From the NCBI GenBank assembly GCA_026214975.1, contig CM047806.1:95689811-95753810 (forward strand): a stretch of 64,000 nt of DNA, read 5' to 3'. Made by a program: the position numbers and the translations under genes. The stretch is from Gentiana macrophylla (lineage: Eukaryota > Streptophyta > Magnoliopsida > Gentianales > Gentianaceae). Each line of letters begins with the position of its first letter. Position 1 is the stretch's first letter. Under the pieces are notes generated by a model, which saw nothing but the letters and a program-made list of their open reading frames with translations, was not told the origin of the DNA and searched no databases. Shown here one piece after another: positions 24,517-36,238 of the stretch.

Positions 24517-25976
24517 TTGAAGGATCAGATTCAAAAGGAAATTGACCTATCATTCACCGCACCGAGCAAGGGTTTGCAGAAAAAGGGCGATTTCTGGGAA
24601 AGGAAATCATATGGGTTCCCTCTTCAACACCTGTTCAACGCCTTGAAAGTACAACCCACAAACCTGCAGTCCCCACACAAGTCCAAGACAATGTTCACCT
24701 ACATCAAGGCTTCCCTGAAGCCCAAACCCATTGCTGGGAAAAAGAGGAAACAACCTGAATCCAGCAGATCAGGAGTGGGACGAAGAACCAGATCTCAGAA
24801 GGCATAAGAGGATACCACTATGCCTGACACCAGCAACTTGTATGAGACTGTGACAATCAGTGATGACATAGCAACAGAAGAAGAGAAGCAGCAAGAGGAA
24901 ATCACCTACCTTGAAGAAGGTGAGGAAGGATATAGACTCACTTCATCTGAAGAAGAAGAGATAGATGAGGAAGAAGATGAGTCAGAAGATGAACATTCAG
25001 AAGGTAGAAATCTTGAAGCCAATCAAGAAGATTTAGGGATTTCTGACGATGAACTGACTCTCCAAGAGGTGCTTTTCAAAAGCATTAGTACAGTTGACAA
25101 ACAGCTCAGTGAGCCAGCTGATAAAGCTCACTCAGCCGAAATTGTCAACTCCCCCACAATTGCACAAGGGGGAACGGTGGCAGATGAAGAAGCTCACACT
25201 CAACAACAACCTCTAAATGACCCTGTGTCTAATGAGGCAGAACAAGAACAAATGGAAGAAAAAGAAGAAGCACAAAATGAAAAATGAAAAAAGGAAAAGG
25301 AAGAGCAAGAAGTTGAAGTGGAAAATGAGGAGAAGCAAGGTGAAGATGCTGAGGGAGAAGATGATGAGGTTGAAGAGGATGCCCATGTGGCACCAGAAGA
25401 AGTTGATCCAGAAAGAGTCTTCAATCTGGACATTCAACCCCTTATTGTGGACATGGAAAGGCAATACTACAGCAGGCAAAATTTGAAGCATGCCTTAAGG
25501 AGTGAAGCTACCTCCTTCAACCACAAGATTGAGGCCCTCATCAGTCACATCAAGATCCAGGATGAGGTCATGGAGAGACAAGGAAATCTACTTTGCAACT
25601 TACAGCACCTCATTCCTCATCATGTCCAAACCAATCTTGAGTTCCTTGCTGAGATAACTGACAACAATCTCAAGCCATTGGTGGACACTCTCATTACACA
25701 CACTCAACAAATTTAGCATCTGGAGGAGATAATGGAGCATCTGGCAAGCAGCTGGACTTTCTAATCAAAGTTGGTGAGGCCAACAACAAAATACTGGAGA
25801 AAAAGTATGGTCCTCTCCTGAGTCAAGCGACAATTGCGGACCTTGAAGCACGTTTTGATGCTGCCACAAAGGGGGAAGGAAACTCAAAGCCTGAGAGCTC
25901 CAGTGGAAAGGGAAAGGGCAGCAAAGGCAAGGACAGCAAAGGCAAAGGCATCGGGTTTGAAGAAATGAAGAAGTAA
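24517..25976 (+). pseudogene. SIRE-type extra (env-like) ORF, broken
   Basis: Three ORF pieces (24517-24807, 24820-25287, 25318-25716) share one reading frame and are split only by stops at 24805 and 25285. A one-base shift near 25735 opens the last piece, to the TAA at 25974-25976. The protein would be about 480 residues. It has a basic N-terminal part (GKKRKQPESS), a very acidic middle (EEEEIDEEEDESEDE), a helical section likely to form a coiled coil (KHALRSEATSFNHKIEALIS), and a Gly/Lys/Ser tail (GKGKGSKGKDSKGKG). SIRE elements are known to carry such an ORF here. I see no transmembrane segment, so 'env' describes its position only. Confidence 0.7.
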
Positions 25977-26143
25977 ACTTGTTACATGTTGCTTAATTCA
26001 ATTTGATTTTATCATTTGCCTTTGTTCTTTAAATAAAGAGATGCAATATCTTATTGCCCTATGATGGATGAATACAACTGTTGAATTTTTGTTCTATTAT
26101 TTCGATTACTTATGTTCAGGCTTTTGAGGGTTTTGGCATCATC

Positions 26144-26157
26144 AAAAAGGGGGAAAT
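26144..26157 (+). other. Polypurine tract of the SIRE-like element
   Basis: AAAAAGGGGGAAAT lies directly before the 3' LTR. Confidence 0.85.
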
Positions 26158-27578
26158 TGTTAGGAACATTTTATTATGTTTTGAAGATGGCCATACTAGC
26201 TGTTATAGCAAGCCTGAAATAAGTTAGAATTCTCTGTATAAGTCTTTACTTAGAATCTGACATGTTGTATAAGTTGAGTCAGACAAGTATTGTACTAGTT
26301 GGTAGGACGGCAAAGCAAAAACATATATTCGGCAGAGTGAAGCCAGCCAAGCCCCAGCAGAGAAGCAATGCAGACATTAAAGGTCTGACTTGTAACCAAG
26401 GAAGTCTGTGATGACCTTGGACAAGTCTAAGTTATACTACAAGTGATGTACATTAATATTCGAATATGGTGTACACTGATCTCACCCCAATCAAAGATCA
26501 GTGAAGTACAAAGATTCTCCTTCAACTGAAGAAAAAAAGAAAACTGTGAATCGGCAAAGTAAAAGCGACTTTGGTGAGTGAAGACAAAGCGGTGAAGGAA
26601 GATCTAAATCGGCTAAGTCGGAAGGATCGCTCGACCGTTCGAAAGCGGCGAAGGAACACTTACGGATCGATTTAATATACGTTGAAGATTCGAGAAGATC
26701 ATGCATTAAATGCACAATCATTAGTGGATCAATCAGGGACGGATTTTTTCAACATGCGATTGAAGAAAGAATCCGATCATCGAAATCAAGGAGAATGCAA
26801 TTAAGGGGAATCAAGAATAAAATCAAGGATTATTCCTCATTAATATAGCCAACGGACGGAGTTTCAAAATCAAGGTTATTCAAGGCTATAAATAGAAGGC
26901 ATTGTGAGATGAGAGAAAGTAGAGAACGATCCAAGAGAAAAATCAAGCAAAAATCCTGTCAATTTGAAAAGCCTTCTCTCTGAACTTAAAAAGACACATC
27001 TAGTTATCAACTCAGAAATCAGAGCTACAAAGTCATACTCAGCAATGAGATTGATCAAGCAAGTTTGTGAATCACATTCTCATCAAAGTAAAACAACTGA
27101 ATCAGAGGCAATCTGAGAAGGAGTTGAATCTGTGATAGCTGTTGAAGGATTTTGATATCAAGGAGGCGACAAAAAGCGAATCAATCATCAAGTCATTGCG
27201 GTCAAGGAGTGATAGTCTTGTAGATTGTGAAGCTTGGGAAGCCAAGGACAATCATACTATTGTATCTGTGAAAACAATAGTGAATTCCTCCGATCATCAC
27301 AGGAGAAGAGTGGATTAAGGGATTACACCACCCTGAGCCACTATAAGCCTTGTGTCAATTTAATTTCTGCAATTTTACTTTACAGCATTTATTTAATTTG
27401 CCTACATCATAACTTATTTCTGTGATTGTCTAAACTAATTTGAAAACAACATAGTAAGAAGGGACTTATCCGCTGCCCAAAAGCTTTTAAATAAAAGAAA
27501 AGTTTTTGAAACTCCACTATAGTCATTTACCCCCCCCCCCCCCTCTGACTATAGTTTCACCCTACTCTGGGACCAACA
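26158..27578 (+). repeat. 3' LTR of the SIRE-like element (1421 bp)
   Basis: Pairs with 16525-17894. TATA box TATAAATA at 26887. A C-run of about 14 bases near 27532 is longer than in the 5' LTR, as expected from slippage. Confidence 0.93.
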
Positions 27579-27583
27579 CCACC

Positions 27584-29769
27584 TCTTTTGGTTAGCCCTA
27601 TAGAAGGAGATATTTTGTTTTTGTACCTGGCGGCTTCGGACCGGGCTGTTGCCGCCATTCTTGTCAAGGAGGCCGGAACCCTCCAAAATCCCATCTATTA
27701 TGTAAGGGCTCTCAGTCCGGTGGAGAGTCAGTATTTTAATATTGAAAAATTAGCCTACTCGCTTGTTATCGCTACCCGCAAACTCAGGGGCTATTTTACT
27801 TCACACACAATAGTGGTCTTAACAGATAGTCCAATGCGCCAAATACTGCATAAACCCGATCTTTCAGGTCGGCTCCTCCGATGGGCTATCGAAATCACTG
27901 AATTCGACATACATTATCAACCCCGAAAAGCAATCAAAGGTCAAACATTTCCGGATTTTATTGTAGAGACAAGTTTCAGCTCACCGCAACCAAGTTCGCC
28001 GGTACCACCAGAGCCCGCTACGGTCGGGAGTAAGCCCGATCAATGTTGGCAGTTGTATTTTGACGGAGCGTCTAATCGAAATGGTTGTGGGGCCGGGGTA
28101 ATTTTGATGGAACCCGAAACGACGGAGGAAATCGAACAAGCCTTAAGGTTCGAGTTCCCGTCCATGAATAATCAAGCCGAATACGAAGCACTTATTGCCG
28201 GACTTCGGCTCGCAAAGGAGTTGAAAGTGGAAAACGTCGAAGTCTATTGTGATTCTCAACTCATCGTCAACCAAATCTCAGAGGACTATGACACGCATTG
28301 TGGTATTCTCAAGAAATATGGTGAGATTGTTCGACGATTAAAAGCCGGTTTCTACTATTGTGAGTTCATCAGAATTTGGAGAGAGGACAATGAGCGGGCA
28401 GACTATCTCTCTAAGCTATCTCTCAAAGAAGAGCTCGCGGACCCCTCCATAATGATAGAGTATCTTGTGGTACCCGCTGTTGAGGCAACAGAAATCATGG
28501 AAATCGACGCACCAACACTGACTACATGCTGGATCAATGAGGTTCAGGCTTACATAGAGTCAGGCGTCCTACCTGACGGAGCGGATAAATCTCGCGCACT
28601 CAAGAAAAAAGCGGCCAGGTACATTATAAACAACGGAATACTCTACAGGAGATCCGCAACAAAACCTCTACTGAGATGTGTCCGAGATGAAGAAAGCAAG
28701 ATAATCCTTATCGAGCTTCACCAGGGAGTATGTGAGGGTCATCCCGCTAGTCGCTCCTTGGCCCAGAAGGTTATAACTGCAGGGTATTACTGGCCGACGA
28801 TCCTTAAAGACTCAGAAAAGCTAGTCAGAGAATGTCCGGAGTGTCAAAAACATGCAGACATCCCCAGGATACCATCTGTCGAATAGAGCATCGTGGTCGC
28901 ACCATGGCCTTTCGACATGTGGGCACTCGATCTCATCGGACCTTTTCCATCAGGAAGAGGTGGGTGCAAGGTTATCATAGTGGCTGTGGATTATTTCACA
29001 AAGTGGATCGAAGCTAAGCCTATGGTCAAGATAGGCGCAAAGGCCGCGGGTTATTTCTTACACGATCAAATTTTTTCTCGATTCGGTACCCCGCGGGCAG
29101 TGGTGTTAGACCACAACCCACAATTTAGAAAGGAATTCTCAAAGCTCTACGAGGAATTCAAGGTCAAGCACTTGCAATCATCTGTGGCTTATCCTCAAGG
29201 CAACGGCCAAGCTGAGGCCGGCAACAAACAAATAATCAAGATGCTCAAAAAGAGCGTGGATGACAAAGTAAAAGCAGGAGGATGGGTCAATGAGCTACCC
29301 GCTATACTTTGGGCACTCCGCACCACAGTTAAAACACCCACCGGAGAAACACCTTTTGCTTTTATTTATGGATCAAAGGCCATGAATCCTGTCGAAATGT
29401 CCCTACCTAGCATCAGGGTCGCCTTACACGACCCGACGGACAATTTATTAAATAGATAGATCGACCTAGATCTAGCGGAAGAGAAAAGGCTAGCAACATT
29501 CCATCGGCTCACGAATTACAAGCAACTCGCTAAACAACAACACGACAAGTGAATTCGTGATCATTCATTTAGGGTTGGGGATTTTGTTCTTCTAAACAGA
29601 AAGGCCTCTGGTATGGAGCCTGATAAGGGTAAGTTAACAGCAAATTGGGGAGGTCCTTACCAAGTCGCAAAAGAGATCAAAAAAGGAACTTATGTCCTCA
29701 GAAATCAGCAAGGTTTCGAACTCAATAGGCCGTGGCACGCGGACAATCACAAAAGGTACTACATATAAT
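27584..29769 (+). pseudogene. Tat pol, RNase H, archaeal-type RNase H and integrase
   Basis: Continues the frame broken at 16524. The first RNase H contains LYLAASDRAVAAILV. A second RNase H domain follows near 28050 (LYFDGASNRNGCGAG, NNQAEYEALIAGL, VYCDSQLIVNQI), the extra domain known from the Tat lineage. Integrase has the CPECQKHAD zinc end, then D-D-E residues in ALDLIGPF, VVLDHNPQF and GQAEAGNKQ. The last part ends near RPWHADNHKRYY. In-frame stops lie at 28884, near 29457 and near 29549. Confidence 0.9.
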
Positions 29770-30470
29770 AAATCGGTTAGGGTTATGGCTATCCTCTCAT
29801 TTACGACGTGAGTGGTCAGGCTTTCTTACTTGCTTGCAATCTTCACTCATCTAGTGGGATGAGTCGAAATTAATAAAGCCCGATTTTACATTTCTCTTTT
29901 AGAATGCGTATTATTGTATGCTTCAGCTGTGCCCGGTGTACGGATAAAAGACAATTTTTTTGAAAAATTTTCAACAAAATTTCGAACTCACCTCAACCTT
30001 TGTCAAAAATGGGGGCCATATGCAGAAAAATTTAAAACGACCACGAATAAATAGGTTCATCAGAAGTCGTATTGTGCTCAACTCCGAATCTCATCTCAAA
30101 TAGGGGGCCACCCTCCAGAAAATTCAAGTTGCCTAAGCGAGCAGTTATTTGAGATCAGATTCTAGAGGGGCGAACATGAAGTTTCATACATTTTAATCGA
30201 GCAGTTATTTCAGATAAGATTCAAGGGGCGCATATCTCGAAGTTAAGCACGATCGCTATCAAATTGGAATCTTATCTAAAACAAGGGGGCCGGAGGATGC
30301 TACTATACTCGGACTCAATTTATACAATAAATTTGAGCAAAAAATAAACATACACCAGGCGAATAGAAAGTAAACTTCACTCAGAAAGGTTGTTACATAA
30401 AGTGCGAAAAGAAAAAGAGTTACGCATACACGAAATCAAAATAGTTTCATACGGAACAGAGAGCACAAAT
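29770..30470. other. Tat region between pol and the antisense gene
   Basis: No ORF. Two imperfect copies of a block containing CGAGCAGTTATTT and AGGGGCG lie near 30135 and 30200. The antisense gene would end here, so its 3' UTR may be included. Confidence 0.5.
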
Positions 30471-31316
30471 CTAAGAGTTTTCAGGCCGTATTTCTTCATT
30501 ATGAACATTCTCCTCGCGAAGGGAATGGCGCAGAATTTGGTCAGTATTCTTCTCAGACTCGGTAGGCTCTGTAGTTTCTTCACCTGTCTGCTCGGCCTCT
30601 TCTCCAGCCTGCTCACCCTCTTCGTCAGTTGCGGTGTTCGCTTGGGTAGCTCGACGCACAAGCTCCCTTAGATTCGCTTCCACCACTGCGGGCACCTCCC
30701 AATCTGGAGCATACTTAGGGATGTATCACTGTAGCTCAATGTCGGAGAAAGGTATGTGCGGGTGGAAATCCCTTAGAAGATAGGAAAAAGGATGGGTGAG
30801 AATCCCGTCTTGCAAGGTGTCGATGTCAGGAGTATCGCCGCCGTGAGCCCAAATGCACCTGGAGATGTTATAGAACCCTTGGTCATATCCCATCAGGAAA
30901 TTCTCTCCAGCAGCAACCTTGCTTGCGGCCTCAATCTGACCTTGGACACTTGAGCTCAGATCCGCCAGCTGTTTCCATAAACCCTCGCTTACCTTTTGCT
31001 CGGCTTCCCAATGGGCATGAGCCTCTGCTACTTTCTGCTGCACGTTCTTCATGGATAGATCAGTGGACCTATCTTGTTCCGCGAGTTCAGAGTTAAGCTT
31101 CTCCAAACGCTCGGAGTTCTTTTGAGCCTCGGCAAGTTGTAGTCTCAACCTCTCGTTTTCAGCCTCAGCCATACTCAAACTGCCACGCAGGCCAGCCATG
31201 ACCTCATTAGCGGCTTTGAGAGTTTTCTAGGTGGCGACCAGCTCCTTGTTAGCATCAGCACTTAACAATATAGTATTCCTATAATCGTTTATGAACTGTG
31301 CCAGACCCGTACCCAC

Positions 31317-31401
31317 CTAAAAAAAGAAAAGTCAGCGAAGTCAGATTCGACAAAGGTAAAAGAAAAGAATAAAAACAGAATAAGGAAGGAAGGTTGTTTA
31401 C
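31317..31401 (-). other. Intron 3 of the antisense gene (85 bp, predicted)
   Basis: Donor ATG|GTAAAC and acceptor TTTTTTTAG|GTGGG with a T-rich body. Joining keeps the reading frame, and the flanking frames are otherwise closed. Confidence 0.7.
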
Positions 31402-32119
31402 CATGCTCACCGTGGCGCCGTACAAACCCCACAGATCTTCTATGTTATGGAGGAAGGTCATGCAAGGATCTGCTTGGTCGGCCAGGACGATCCTATCCGC
31501 GATCCCACGGCCGATTTCCAGTTGAACAGGGTTGGGGAGACCCTACCTCAAATGCCTCAGCGGGGCCACATCATCAATGCCCCTCGAGATCACTATAGCC
31601 TTGGGCAAATCGATGGTACCTTGGCGCATAAACTCTTTATCTAACCACACCGCGGGATTTCCCGCGGGCCCAACAGGTACTCCGGCAAAGGGTATCATCG
31701 ATTTTGCTCCCACGGAGAATGATTCGTCGGCCGGAGATTTGCCTTTATCAGTGGACTTGGCTATATCAGCACCATCTTTAGACTGGCCACCAACAGCTCT
31801 AGATTTCTTAGGTTGAGGAGCCTCTTGCTCGCCGCTACCACCTCCAAAGCGAGGTCAACTTCCTCGCGCGATGTTTTTTTTCTTTTCACCGCCGGCGGTT
31901 TGGTCGGGGTTGTTTGCTTTAATGTCTTACTCGCTGGTTGCTTGGCTAGCAGTTGAGTTGATTTTTCAGTTTGAGATCCAGAGGCTCCAGCCGCCCCTTT
32001 CCTTATATCGACCGTAGGAAGCGGGGTCTTAATCCCCTTCAGCTCAGCAGCTCTCTTGACCTCACCAGTAGTCTTCCTTCGGGTCAGTTGGCTGCGTTGA
32101 TCGAGAGCATCCATGGTAC

Positions 32120-32227
32120 CTGCGGAAAACAACACTTATTAGCGGCCTGAAAAATAACATGAAGAGAAGTAACATAGGAAACATGCAATCAAAAAGTGTC
32201 AAAAAGAATGCAAAGTAAAAATCGTAC
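32120..32227 (-). other. Intron 2 of the antisense gene (108 bp, predicted)
   Basis: Donor CCGA|GTACGA and acceptor TTTTCCGCAG|GTACC. The body is T-rich. The split codon A|GT rejoins in frame. Confidence 0.72.
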
Positions 32228-33543
32228 TCGGGGCCCGGAACGAGGGATTGCCTAAACAGACTTTACATTGGGAGGGCATGCATCTGCCATGATGGCACTC
32301 TCCGTACCAGTCAGGATCGGTGGGAAATGGATCGACCACAACCAGGGGATCTCTTACGCCGGCTGCGGGTAGACCGGCCATTCGGAGATAAGGTTGGCTG
32401 TCATCTAGAAGCAATCTCCAGTTAAAGGCTTGAGGTTGTTCGATACCTTTTCGAACAAACCCGAGCAGCCCCTTAAGCTCATCCATAAACTCGTCGTCCT
32501 CCTCCTGGGTGTTGATATCCTTCAAATGTTCAGTTTTTAAAGAATTCGCTGGGAGCTTGGGAAAAGGCCATCCCACTCGGGATTCAACCCTCATGCACCT
32601 TTTGTCCCAATCTGTCACTTTATTAGGGAGATCGAACAGAAGACGAGGCTTACCACTGCTAGATTTGCTGCGCGGCTGAATTTTCCCGGCGTCGCCTTTT
32701 CTTGTGAAACTATAAAAGTATAGCAGTGCCGCCATCGTCGGTTCGCGACCACGAAGCCGACTAATAACGATAAAGGCCATCACTACCCGAGCCACTCCCA
32801 GACTGAGATTGCAAGGCATGACCTTCAGTTCCTCCATAAAGGTAATAAAGAAGGGTTCAAATGGTGGCCTAAGTCCGGCCACTAGGTGATCATAGTGAAG
32901 CCACAAGAAATCTTCGGTATCCCGACCAGACGTCCGGGATACGTTCGTCGCGCCCATACTGACGAATCGATAATCATCCGAAATATCATAAGCCGTCACT
33001 GCCGACGTATAATCAATCCGATCTCGGAACTCGCGCCATCGAGCTATAAGGTTAGTATCGGCATGTTTTTGCTCCGCAAGCTCCATCTCGACGGCAATCG
33101 ATCTCTTTTTTGGCAGCATTTTCTTCTTCTCAGGCTCATCAGACACGGCTAAATCCTTCTCCGCCCTGGTTTTCCTAGCCGCAGACGGTCTTTTCGATGC
33201 ACCTGTCTTTCTTGACACTTGTGCAGTTTCCACAGCTTCCTTGATCATGGAGCTACGCTTAGTGGCTCCGGAGGTTATAACCTTTTCCATCCGATTAAGC
33301 AGGTCACTCAGCGCTGTCTGGTCTTCATCATCGACCTCACCCCCAGTAGTACCCTCGCCAATCACTGTGACTTCTTCATCCTCCGGATCGGATCCTATAT
33401 TATTGGGTCCTGGTTCTTCTTCGACTACCTCCTCATCGGCGTCGCTTGAACTAGCATCTTCCATGCTAACCTCCTCTGAGCCGTAACCCACGGCGGCCCG
33501 ATCTTCTTCGTCAGATTGAGATAAGGTACGCTCTAAAGACATT

Positions 33544-33913
33544 CTGGAAAAGAAAAAGGGCAAGGTGGATCAGTTAATCACCCGGGTATGGAAATTGGGC
33601 CGAGGTGAAAGCGATCACACCCCGACACCTCGCCCCTCCATTTTACTTAGCAAAATAACCCAGAAAAATCCCCAAACAAACACAAACACTCAGGTATTGG
33701 CAAAAAAACAATCAGAGCTTGTATACACAAACGGGTTTCTGGGAAAAAAAGGCATAAAACGTAGGGAAACGTAAAGGGTGAATTTACGGTGTTCATATCA
33801 AAAATCAAACATCGACAAGGGAAAATTCACAACATTACGATTCCTAGCTAAAGAAACGGGTGAAATTAATGCACAATCGAATCAAAAGATAATGGGAATG
33901 TGCAAATTCATAC
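33544..33913 (-). other. Intron 1 of the antisense gene, in the 5' UTR (370 bp, predicted)
   Basis: Donor AATCAG|GTATGA is close to the plant consensus. The acceptor TTTTCTTTTCCAG ends one base before the start codon AATG. Confidence 0.55.
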
Positions 33914-34059
33914 CTGATTAATGAGAGGAGAAGTGGAGATGTTGATCCTGTCTGAAAATACGCCTGCCGGAGTTTGCTTGCACTTGCCGGAATTCTCTAT
34001 CTCTATCGCCGGAGAAGTTTGCAGAAAAAGGAAATTGGAAGAGTGGGGATGGGAGCCTC

Positions 34060-34067
34060 TATTTATA
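34060..34067 (-). promoter_or_regulatory. TATA box of the antisense gene (predicted)
   Basis: TATAAATA on the minus strand inside TCCTATAAATAGAGGC, about 145 bases upstream of the predicted intron 1 donor. It would give the antisense gene a promoter separate from the LTR. Confidence 0.5.
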
Positions 34068-34638
34068 GGAAGAAATCAGGAGGGAAACGACGTATGGATT
34101 TTCGAAATTCAAATGTCATAATGACTGGAACGGATACCAATATTTCTTAGCCAATCAGAGCGAAGGACGGTTCAGTTCAAGCGTCGTGTCAGTATACGTA
34201 ACTGACATGATGCTTCGTGAACCAATACATCCGTTTGCCCTCTCCAACGGCTATAGTCCCCGCCAGCGGCCACCATCCATCAATGCCCACAGTTGCTTAT
34301 TCGACAATCCATACCCGATAGAGCGTTATCGGTGATTAAGCCCGGCTGTGCCTTGTCGGCGATTAAGCCTGTCCGCTACAATTTGCAGCATATAATCGGT
34401 AATTCGCTACGCGATACAAACACTTATTCAAGCCCGATAGAACATTATCGGCAGCAAGCCTGTCCGCTACAATGCACAACATATAGCTGGTGGTTTTCAC
34501 CAACACTAGTTCCAGCCCGATAGAGCGTTATCGGCACACCTCATCACGGCGACAATACAAGGGTGCGGCTCTCAATTTCTTCTTCAAAATTCTACTCTCC
34601 ACCTCGGCGGACACGCCAGGCACAGAGTAGGGGGGCAT
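34068..34638. repeat. Tat 3' noncoding region with three hairpins and polypurine tract
   Basis: CCGATA-N6-TATCGG palindromes occur at 34315-34332, 34434-34451 and 34517-34534, with related sequence between them (GCAAGCCTGTCCGCTACAAT). No ORF. GAGTAGGGGGGCA just before 34639 is the likely polypurine tract. Confidence 0.65.
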
Positions 34639-35184
34639 TGATATACCCGAACCGGAATGGGGCCCTGCTCATCTAGATTGGGCCTACTATCATGGCCCAA
34701 TAACGAAGATATGGGGCCTCTTTCCCCTCTGTCCACTCTCATAAGCCAGATCCTACCTGCCGTTCGTAAGCCTGGTCCTATCCGCCAACAGTAAGCCGGA
34801 TCCTGTCCGTTGATCATAAGTCGGACTCCTCCTCTCCGTGTGATTTCTACCCATATGGTCAAGTTGATTTCAAGACAAGGCATATACGAGTCCGCTGTTC
34901 GCTGCTCGCCATACTTATCACTCCAGCTGGCTAATCCTGACAGCTGACATAGTCTTAGCCTATATATATGGGATCACAATGTAATAGAAAGGATCCAAGA
35001 ATTAATACACAGAGAGCTACTCTGTCAATTTGTCGACTCATTCACGTGTTCATCCCTTAAACGTTTAACCGACTGTATTGATTCTTGCTCACCGCCATAC
35101 TCCTCTGGAGAAATCACTCACATAAAGCCTAATATCCTCAAGATAAACACTGTTACCACAAACCTGATATTCTACATAATATCA
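34639..35184 (+). repeat. 3' LTR of the Tat element (546 bp)
   Basis: Pairs with 10238-10859, ends TATCA, and is followed by the ACAAT duplication. It lacks about 76 bases upstream of the promoter that the 5' LTR keeps. Confidence 0.93.
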
Positions 35185-35649
35185 ACAATGAGTATAAAGT
35201 GCAAGTATAGATCTTTAGCAATATAGATTACAACTGGAAAAAAAAATATAAGACTGAGGCTATTACAGAAAATCCAAAAACAACAAGCAAGAAAATACAG
35301 CCATGGGACAGAACCTAATCCTAGGCTGACAAATCAAAGGTGTCCTGGGACAGTCAACCTGACCAAGGCAAATGCCGGATGGATTGGATCAAAGCAGAAT
35401 GATATCTTGATGACAGTACATCAATGATTACATCAAAAACACAAAGCCTCTAGGTAAATAACTACAACAAAAAGGAAACTTCAGGATTTGCAAGCAAACT
35501 TGGATCAACAACAGGGTACAACAGATATGCGACAGATTCAACAAGGCACAAGTTTGCACAGAATTGGGGCAGAAGTACAACAAGCAGACCATAAGGAATT
35601 GAAGGTTGAACTTCCTAACAAATATAAGGGGATGGATACAGACCAGACA
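35185..35649. other. Unassigned sequence right of the Tat element
   Basis: Continuation of the site into which the Tat element inserted. A 63-codon ORF (35488-35679) is Gln-rich and runs into the copia LTR, so it is not supported as a gene. Nothing else was recognised. Confidence 0.3.
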
Positions 35650-36090
35650 AGGCGGGCGGCGGCTCGCGCACGCGTGTAGCAATTTTAGCAAAACATAGTC
35701 TAACTAAAACCATTCTGAACTCTCTCCCTTTCCTTGGAGCTTATACCCTTTAACTAACTTTCCCACTTAAATATTGAGAAAATATTAGCACACTTCCCAA
35801 TGTAGGATTAAGAAAGTTGAATTCTTCAACTTCCAACTTTCAACACTTCAACTTCTTCAACTAACCAAGTTTAAGCCTTAATTTCTCATTCACCCGATAT
35901 CCGAATTGAATGATTCAAAGACCTGTCTTCATCTACGTCACACGTAGATTTCAAAGTTATCATAAACTCTTGATAAACTGTACAAGAATATAATCGAAAC
36001 CGGCTCTCAAAGTGGTTGCAAAAACTGATTAAAAATCATTTGAAAATGATAAAAAATCATTTTTCTCTTTTCCTCTATTTTTCTCCAACA
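35650..36090 (-). repeat. 3' LTR of copia B, truncated
   Basis: Matches 39556-40001, including CTCTCTCCCTTTCCTTGGAG and CACCCGATATCCGAA. Its inner end is CCAACA (TGTTGG on the element strand). Confidence 0.8.
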
Positions 36091-36238
36091 ATCCCTACAT
36101 GCATGGAAATTAATGCAAATGCAGACCCTGAAGCGATTTCAGATAGAAAAATATTGCATCAAGAGAGGTAGTTTCTGGCTTTGAACCTGCCTTAGCGAAA
36201 TACTATCGGATCTACTCGGCTATTCAGTAAACTATGTC

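Larger units (their letters stand above)
16525..27578 (+). mobile_element. SIRE-like Ty1/copia retrotransposon nested in Tat pol (11,054 bp)
   Basis: LTRs start TGTTAGGAAC and end GGGACCAACA. The target duplication CCACC is perfect (16520-16524 and 27579-27583). Gene order is gag, PR, IN, RT, RH, as in Ty1/copia. The large size, long LTRs and a further ORF between pol and the 3' LTR place it in the SIRE/Maximus group. All ORFs are damaged. Confidence 0.93.
30471..33542 (-). pseudogene. Antisense accessory gene of the Tat element, spliced, about 960 codons, broken
   Basis: It reads opposite to gag-pol. Coding exons: 33542-32228, 32119-31402 and 31316-30471, joined in frame by introns with GT/AG ends. 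The N-terminus is acidic and Ser-rich. A globular middle contains FEPFFITFMEELKVMPCNL and RLRGREPTMAALLYFY, like the 'putative gypsy-type transposon' domain. The C-terminal part is a long coiled coil (AEAENERLRLQLAEAQKNS) and then an acidic tail. Damage: a frame change near 31850, stops at 31543, 31227 and 30726. Total exon length is not a multiple of three, in line with one indel. Additional ORFs near the 3' end of Tat elements, some antisense, are known; their function is not. The ATG at 33542 is preferred because a splice acceptor precedes it directly. Confidence 0.78.
10238..35184 (+). mobile_element. Tat-type Ty3/gypsy retrotransposon with two nested insertions
   Basis: The LTRs start TGATATACCCGAACC and end TATCA. 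The target duplication ACAAT is perfect (10233-10237 and 35185-35189). Inside are gag, protease, RT, RNase H, an additional archaeal-type RNase H, integrase, then about 5 kb with an antisense gene before the 3' LTR. Pol is split by a solo LTR and by a complete SIRE-like element. Without these and their duplications the element would be about 12.2 kb. The additional RNase H and the extra ORF downstream of pol are known features of the plant Tat lineage. Confidence 0.93.

Noticed and set aside
25200..25491. Ser/Phe-rich antisense ORFs
   Set aside because: Complement of the Glu/Lys-rich extra ORF of the SIRE-like element.
35488..35679. 63-codon Gln-rich ORF
   Set aside because: Runs across the truncated copia B LTR border and has no domain.
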